A DNA stretch of 64,000 nucleotides. It comes from Owenia fusiformis. Its lineage: Eukaryota; Annelida; Polychaeta; Sabellida; Oweniidae. Where the stretch lies: the NCBI GenBank assembly GCA_903813345.2, contig CAIIXF020000005.1:2854001-2918000 (forward strand), given 5' to 3'. This document shows, piece by piece, positions 57,381 to 64,000 of the stretch (the stretch's first letter is position 1; every line of letters begins with the position of its first letter). The position numbers were made by a program, and so were the translations under genes. The notes beneath the pieces are model-generated. The model had not been told where the DNA came from. It ran no database searches and saw nothing but the letters and a program-made list of their open reading frames with translations.

Positions 57381-60300
57381 ATGGGAGGTGGCATAGATGA
57401 ATCTGCATATAAATTTACTGGAATACAGTATCACTTCAATTCCTGGACCACTAGAGGCAGAGCTAATGTAGGTTTGATTAATATATATCATATACAAGTA
57501 CAATGCAACTTATCAGCTGTTTTTATTGCTTATACAGTTTATATTTTTTATTTTAGTCCAACACAGCAATACAATTTCTCAAGAAACATTGCACAAAAAG
57601 TATGCATATGTTTTTTTTTTTTTTTTTTATAAAATCAAACTTTATTAATAAACATATTTTACATTACATGCATACAATTAGATAAAATACAAAAAATACA
57701 ATTATAGAAATTTCAAGTTACATTACATCTTTCTGATCATTATCTCAGTATCATAAATTGCTTTTACATTACAAGCTGTATTGACCCTTTTTTTAAAATC
57801 ATGTATAGATTTTTTAATTACCAATGTTTTAAGTAAATCTTCTTTTTTAACAATTGCATTTCCAATTTTTTGATCATTTGTAACATTTACATCATTCCAA
57901 ATTGATTTAATACAGTCACAATTGATAAAGAAGTGGTCAATGTCATCTTTTACATGTGCGTTACAAAAGTTACAGATGTCAGAGTTTTCTATGTTACATT
58001 TCTTCAAATAAATATTTTGAGGGTAAATACCATGTAAAATTTTCCATTGAATTACCAAAAGGGTAGTATCGGTTGTACATTCAAAAAACTGAGACCAGAC
58101 TTTATCGTTTAGAATCTCACCATTAAATTTTATGTCACACTTTCTCTCTAAAACAATTTTTGTTCTCACAATTCTTGTGTTTAAAAGATGGCTCTCAATG
58201 CCTTTAAAAAATAATTTTGTACAAGGTGTTTTCATTTCATATTTGATAAGGAGATCTTGTGTTAAACATGCTTTAAGCGCATTATATTGAAGAATTGTTT
58301 GGCCATTTCTCCCTATTTTCTGGACAATGTTATCATATGCTAACATTTCCCTATCCTGGACAACATCTGAAATATATGTAATGCCCTTTTCAATCCAGTT
58401 TTCAAAAAATAATGGAGAATTATTGAGAGTTACATTTTCATTGTTCCAAATAATGCACTCATTTTTAAAATCATTGTGTTTTAACCATACATGTAATACA
58501 TTTTTATAAAAATTACTCAAGTTATGCAAACCTTTAATTCTATCAAAATCTAGGTTTGAATTAAAAATACTGAGTCCATTACCCATTTTTCCATACATGT
58601 ACATGGGTAAGCCTCTCCAGTGACCATTGCCTCTTTCTTGCATTTTTTTAACCCATTGTGTTGTATAAGCTATTTGTAAATCTTTAGCATTTATCATTTT
58701 TAACCCTCCATATTTATATTCTTGTACCATTACATCCCTTTTCACTTTGTCAGGAATCTTTTTCAATTCATCCTCTTTAAATCTGCCTTTTGCCCAAATA
58801 AATTTAAACATCATTGTGTTAATTCTATTCAAAAGTTTGTCAGGTAGAATGAAGGCTTGCATGAGATAGGAGAATTGTGATAAAAGTAAAGATTTCACTA
58901 TAACAACCTTTCCCATAATTGTTAAGTACCTTCCAGACCACGATTTCATAATGTTTTCACATTTTACAAATTTTGACTCAAAATTCAAGTCATTATCAAT
59001 AACATTAGTTGAGGTACTAAACGTTACACCTAACAGCTTTATACAGTTATGAGGCATTATTTTCCATTGCACATCTCCATGTTTTTCTCTCCTATTTTTC
59101 CATTTTCCTAACCACATTGCCTCTGTTTTCTTTGTGTTGATTTTAAGGCTTGATAAACCATAAAATGTGTTAAAAATTTCAAGTACATTATTAAAAGACT
59201 TAATGTCATGCACAAAAACAGTTGTGTCATCTGCATATTGTAAAACTTTGGTTTCATCATGATTTCCAGGGGCTTTGATACCTTTAACCTCACTGGATTG
59301 TCTTATTTTACAAGATAAAAGCTCACATGCTATTAGGTAAATCATCGGAGATAAGGGGCAGCCCTGCCGAATGCCACGCCCTAATTTGATGTCACCTATA
59401 AGCCAGCCATTGTTAAAAATATGATTATGTCCATTTGTATTAATGACCTCAATCCATTTCATAAATTGGGGACCAAATCCAAAATATTCTAAAGAGTATA
59501 ACATGAACTCCTTTGAGATTGAATCAAAACATTTTTCGTAATCAATTGCAAGCATAATGCCCTGTAAGTTATTTGAATCTATATATACCATTAAGTCATC
59601 AATACCTCTTAAAATAGTAGCTGCACTACGTTTCTTTATAAATCCTGACTGGTCTTCATGTACTATTTCAGATATAACCAATCTCAATCTGTTAGCTAAC
59701 ACTTTGGCCAGTATTTTGTAGTCTACATTTGTTAATGTTAAAGGGCGCCAGTTTTTAAGGTCATCCCTAGGTAAATCTTTTTTTGGAATTAAAACCATCA
59801 ATCCAGTTTTTTGAGAACATGATAATTCACCTTTTAAAAACCCCTCATTCAGTGAATCTACAACTAAATTGCCAATCTTATTAAAAAATACTTTATAGAA
59901 AGCAGCTGTAATACCATCCAGTCCAGGGCTGGCTTCATTTTTCATATTTTTTAATGCTGCTTTACATTCCTGGTGTGTTACAAGACCTTCACAAATTAAT
60001 CTATTTTCATCATTAAGTTTCGGAATATTTACATCATGTAAAAAATCATCAAGATTTGCTTTCCTAAATACAATTTTCTTTTCATATAATGCATTATAAA
60101 ACCTGTTTATTTCTTCTACAATCTGGTTCTGGTTACTTACATTTTGACCATTAATTTTCAATGAATTTATGTTCTTTTTATTTCCCCTAGCTTTCTCTAA
60201 TTGCAAAAAGTATTTGGTACTTTTTTCTCCTTGTTCATACCACTGTACCTTGGACCTTATCTGAGCCCCTTTAGCTTCAACTGTTGACAAAATTTCAAAT

Positions 60301-61065
60301 AACAATTTGCATTCATTTTTCAAAAAGTATGCATATGTATTAAAATAGTGTTTCATGAAGTTTGTGTGACATAGTACATGGCAGGGCTCTGTCAGGAGAG
60401 AGACATTACAATGATTCTCTTATTCTGATACCTTCAGTCTCGTGAAACAGCCATGAAAATTGTATGAATTTTATCTTTCGTTTACCTAAAGAAAGAATCG
60501 GGTCTAGCGAGCTGATCAACAAAAAAATTGTTTTGATTTCATAATGTTTTTGTCTTATATCATTCCTTGTCAAGTCTTTTTTACGATTGTTACAATTTCA
60601 GAATCTTTTTGCTTCATATTATTCCTTGTTGTGTCTATTTTCTAAAGTGCAAACTTTATTTCAGGAAAACTGAAGATATTTACAATAATGTACTATTTTT
60701 CTATAATTTTGCTTTACCATTTTTATTGTTTTGGAGAATTTAAAACATTTTACCCCCATTTTTACACTTTGAATCCTTTATAAGATATCAAGGATCTTTT
60801 GAGATATATTGTATTGAGTTTGTAAGGAATATATTGGTAGATAATTGCACATGTTGCTTGCATACACCCCCTATAGATCTGATTCTGCCTTTAATCATCA
60901 ACATGAAGCATTTAGCAAATATTGCCCTGTCTTCTATCATTGCATTCCTTTTATTTGCAGTGTGTGCTGGCTACCCTAGGTGGAATTGCTGCTATCACAT
61001 TCATTATGAAGGCACGTGGACGCAGCAAGGCAAAGGCAGCAGAAGCCGCTGCAGCCAAAAAATAA
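57381..61065 (+). CDS. ATP5MK: ATP synthase membrane subunit DAPIT (USMG5)
   Basis: Two coding exons, 57381-57467 and 60961-61065 (AAT|GTAGGT; TTTGCAG|), join in phase 0 to a 63-residue protein; vertebrate DAPIT has 58. Exon 1 has the family hallmark YKFTGIQYHFNSWTTRGRAN. Exon 2 starts CVLATLGGIAAITFIMK, the single transmembrane helix, followed by a basic, Ala/Lys-rich tail. The protein sits in the inner mitochondrial membrane with the Fo part of ATP synthase and supports dimer/oligomer assembly. A splice acceptor 7 bp before the ATG shows a non-coding 5' exon. The 3.5-kb intron is mostly a LINE inserted on the opposite strand; both splice sites are intact, so the gene should still work. Confidence 0.93.
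57611..60320 (-). mobile_element. L1/Tx1-like LINE, 5'-truncated, with open ORF2
   Basis: Bounded by an 18-base target duplication (caaaaagtatgcatatgt, 57594-57611 and 60321-60338; one T is shared with the tail). It ends in an A tail (T run 57611-57628 on the plus strand). The minus-strand frame (to 57723) is open for 865 codons inside the element. It covers the thumb-side start (QIRSKVQWYEQGEKSTKYFL), all reverse-transcriptase blocks with catalytic Asp in AIDYEKCFDSI, RQGCPLSPM and QYADDTTVF, and a C-terminal CNFCNAHVKDDIDHFFINC zinc-like module. Endonuclease and ORF1 are missing. The Met at 60356 and next 11 codons are host sequence including the duplication, so there is no native start. 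The wording WRPLTLTNVDYKILAKVLAN favours the L1/Tx1 group. Confidence 0.93.
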
Positions 61066-61529
61066 CATGAAAACAACTTAGGAAATTTTCAGTGTAAATT
61101 ATTGGAATTTTATACAGAGACTGTTTGTGGTGATGTTAGATAAAGTGTTTTATTTGGGAGTGCGTGCACTACAATTTTATTTCATATACAAGAATAATAG
61201 GACATTGAAATAGATGCATGACTTTGCAACAGGGATTCTGACTTACATATGGATTACATAAACTGTCATTCATCTTTGGAACAATAATGAATATTTTCAA
61301 TTTAATGTAGAAAACATCATTTTAGCAACTTGATTCTGTTGTATAAACCTCAGCTTGGATGCCATCTTTAACACCAACAGTATACATGAATATAAATGTT
61401 ATACCAAAATATTTTAAATATCTTGTTCTTTCTAATTCTATAAGCATGATACTAACAGTGAAATCAATGTTTTTAACTGATACATTTGTAAAAAGCTTTT
61501 TGATATTGCTGTTTCAAAAGCATGATATA
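61066..61529 (+). other. 3' UTR and flank of ATP5MK
   Basis: No canonical signal is obvious right after the stop. The sequence is AT-rich and non-coding up to the satellite. Confidence 0.5.
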
Positions 61530-62570
61530 CCAATTCCATTTTAATGTGATATACCAATCCCATTTCTACCAGGTATGTGGTATATCAACCCCATTTCTAT
61601 GTGATATACCACTTCCATTTCTATGTGATATACCAATCCCATTTCTATGTGATACATCAACCCCATTTCTATGTGAAATACCACTTCCATTTCTATGTGA
61701 TATACCAATCTCATTTCAATGTGATATACCACTTCCATTTCTATGTGATATACCAATTCCATTTCAATGTGATATACCACTTCCATTTCTATGTGATATA
61801 CCAACCCCATTTCTATGTGATATACCAGTACCATTTCTATGTGAAATACCACTTCCTTTTCTATGTGATATACCAATCCCATTTCTATGTGATATACCAC
61901 TTCCATTTCAATGTGATATACCACTTCCATTTCTATGTGATATACCAACTCCATTTCTATGTGATATACCAATACCATTTCTATGTGAAATACCACTTCC
62001 TTTTCTATGTGATATACCAATCCCATTTCTATGTGATATACCACTTCCATTTCAATGTGATATACCACTTCCATTTATATGTGATATACCATTCCCATTT
62101 CTATGTGATATACCACTTCCATTTCTATGTGATATACCAATCCCATTTCTATGTGATATACCACTTCCATTTCTATGTGATATACCAATCCCATTTCTAT
62201 GTGATATACCACTTCTATTTATATGTGATACACCAATCCCATTTCTATGTGATATACCACTTCCATTTCTATGTGATATACCAATCCCATTTGTATGTGA
62301 TATACCACTTCCATTTCTATGTGATGTACCAATCCAATTTCTATGTGACATACCACTTCCATTTTTATGTGACATACCAATCCCATTTCTATGTGATATA
62401 CCACTTCCATTTCAATGTGATATACCACTTCCATTTATATGTGATACACCAATCCCATTTCTATATGATATACCACTTCCATTTCTATGTGATATACCAA
62501 TCCCATTTCTATGTGATATACCACTTCCATTTCTATGTGATATGCCACTTCCATTTCTATTTTTTTTGAT
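61530..62570. repeat. 24-bp satellite, about 43 units, open in several frames
   Basis: Unit 'ccattt', 'ctatgtgatatacca' and 'a/ct(t/c)' in 24 bases. Two versions (ccaatcc and ccacttc) mostly alternate, giving a 48-bp dimer. A 144-bp block (six units) is repeated at 61841 and 61985. Because 24 is a multiple of three and the unit lacks stops, long frames exist on both strands (for example an eight-residue CDIPLPFL repeat on plus). No start context or flanking exon supports translation. Confidence 0.93.
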
Positions 62571-63493
62571 ATATCAATCCATCTGGTCTAGCCTATACTA
62601 CCAGATGTTTAGAGAAATGGACAATATCTCATTTCCACAATTGCAAATGTCATTGCTACTTCTTTATTTCTTTATGGAAAGCATATAAATTATGATCTAT
62701 TTTAAACAATGACACAACTGGCTGGTTTAAATTATCTTGCCTGACTTAAAGGAAGAAACAAAAAGGTCGATCTGAAAATGCATTGAACTCCAAAATTAAA
62801 AATACTGTAGCGTTTTACATCTTTATAAAATTGATCATTAGGTAAAGTTTACTTTATTCAGAATATACTAGTACATCTAAAATGTTATCCATTATTTCGA
62901 ATATAACTGCCCCTGATACGTTTTGAACCTGATTGTGAAGTGTACACACCTCTGACGTGTGCAATAATCATCGTAGATAAAGAGTAATTGCGTCATCTCA
63001 CATTTAGCAATATTTTAAATTACATGCTGTTGACATTTCTGTTTGTATTGACTATTGAATATTTTTTATCAATGGTAAAATCATTTTTATTTTACATTTA
63101 AAGATGTCGCCCTGTTAAAGTAAACTGTGTAACGGATTTTATGCACCGACATATAATAATGGTATTATATTTCTGTGTTTTTGTCACTAATCATAGTTTT
63201 ATGGCCTTTGCTTTTTTGTTGGCTTCCAGACGTTTGGCGTGTTAAGTGACGTTGACAACAGCGTATCTAACATTTGTATGTACTTTTGTGAAATATGACA
63301 AGCAACGACCCTCTATTTTTTTGATGTCATTCTCGATGTTAATGAGAATCTTCTTGATTGCATAGTCAAGTGTACATAATATTCGATGCAAATTTTGACT
63401 TTCTGATTTTGAGTGATTTTGCTTAAAAACATACGTAGATATAAGAAACGTAAGGTACAGTGTAACACCGTGACATACTCAAGAAAATCCAGG
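62571..63493. other. Intergenic, nothing recognised
   Basis: AT-rich, no ORF above 60 codons apart from a minus-strand frame that runs into MITE copy D. Confidence 0.45.
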
Positions 63494-64000
63494 AAAGGAT
63501 TGGTATCGATATGGTGAACTGAATTCAACATTTTTTTTATTTTAAACCAATTATTGAAAATTATTCATATATATGGTATAATTTCTATAACTGTAATTGT
63601 TAACATTTTTTGTGTTTTAGTGCAATTGTTTTTGTTCCTTTCTACCAATTCTTGAGAATGAAATGAAACATCTTTGGGACAAAATGTTGTAACACAGGAA
63701 AATTTGGTTTATTTAACAAAAAGTATTCAAAAAATTATAAATCAAAAGCCTCAAAAATGAATTAAATTAAAGTTGACCGTTTATTTCATTAACAAGATAC
63801 ATGTACTTTTTCAATGAACCATTGAGAGACCTAAACGTTGTGTATATGTCATTTGTTCCAATGAGGTTGAGCTAGATGTTTAATTTCATTCCGATCATAT
63901 GATACCAAGAACAAAAGAAGTGTCTGATTTGTTTTCTAAAATAATATAGAGAAAAGTATTTATATTTTTATCAAATTAAATTTTTACCATTCAAAAGATG
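63494..64000. mobile_element. MITE family copy D, cut by the window end
   Basis: Starts AAAGGATTGGTATCGATATG and follows copies A and C through 'ttaacattttttgtg', 'accaattcttgagaatgaaa' and 'gaacaaaagaagtgtctgat' up to the last base. The right end lies outside the window. Confidence 0.85.

Noticed and set aside
60321-60356. The ATG at 60356 as the true start of the LINE protein
   Set aside because: The first 12 codons lie in the target duplication and host intron sequence; the element begins at 60320.
61522-62688. 388-codon ORF as a repetitive secreted protein
   Set aside because: It starts and ends in satellite edges, has no signal peptide, and equal openness is seen in other frames and on the other strand.

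Overview
This is a window of an AT-rich animal nuclear genome. It shows GT-AG (and one probable GC-AG) introns, non-LTR retrotransposons, a tRNA-derived SINE, many MITEs and metazoan domain architectures: a NIT-domain guanylate-cyclase-like receptor, sushi and C-type lectin domains, and ATP synthase subunit DAPIT. The gene content fits a marine invertebrate, but I cannot place it more precisely than that.

Layout. 1-5.1 kb holds repeats and TIR elements, one of them nested, plus one doubtful signal-peptide exon. 6.0-11.9 kb (minus) holds four exons of a NIT-type receptor guanylate-cyclase-like gene whose catalytic domain has lost three key residues; the final exon(s) were not found. 12.2-14.5 kb holds two dead LINE fragments. 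15.5-17.2 kb (plus) is a two-exon secreted glycerophosphodiester phosphodiesterase. 17.5-18.7 kb (minus) is a single-exon type II membrane sulfotransferase that ends about 290 bp from the phosphodiesterase stop, tail to tail. 19.9-26.1 kb is a 64-bp minisatellite of nearly 6 kb with higher-order structure, attached to half of a dispersed element.

26.5-49.9 kb (plus) probably holds one gene: a signal-peptide exon (26.5 kb), a C-type-lectin exon (41.7 kb), an exon with 18 sushi domains (46.0-49.5 kb) and a transmembrane exon (49.7-49.9 kb). Splice phases of the last three are compatible, but the exon for the first half of the lectin domain was not found. The introns of this model are filled with very large inverted-repeat elements: a 5.0-kb palindrome, a 6.2-kb palindrome with mirrored 360-bp tandem arrays, a MITE family, a fold-back element and a mariner-like palindrome.

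50.3-55.2 kb holds another MITE copy, a fold-back element built from AAAGCG-like words, and palindromic MITEs. 57.0-61.1 kb (plus) is the small mitochondrial gene ATP5MK (DAPIT). Its intron carries a 5'-truncated L1/Tx1-like LINE with an open ORF and a clear target-site duplication. 61.5-62.6 kb is a 24-bp satellite open in several frames. The window ends inside a fourth copy of the MITE family.

The most unusual theme is that several unrelated transposon families here share a snap-back form, with long inverted arms that in at least two cases carry copies of the element's own coding 3' end. The most unusual gene is the cyclase-like receptor that appears to be a pseudoenzyme. Nothing here looks like a linked pathway; the genes are independent neighbours.
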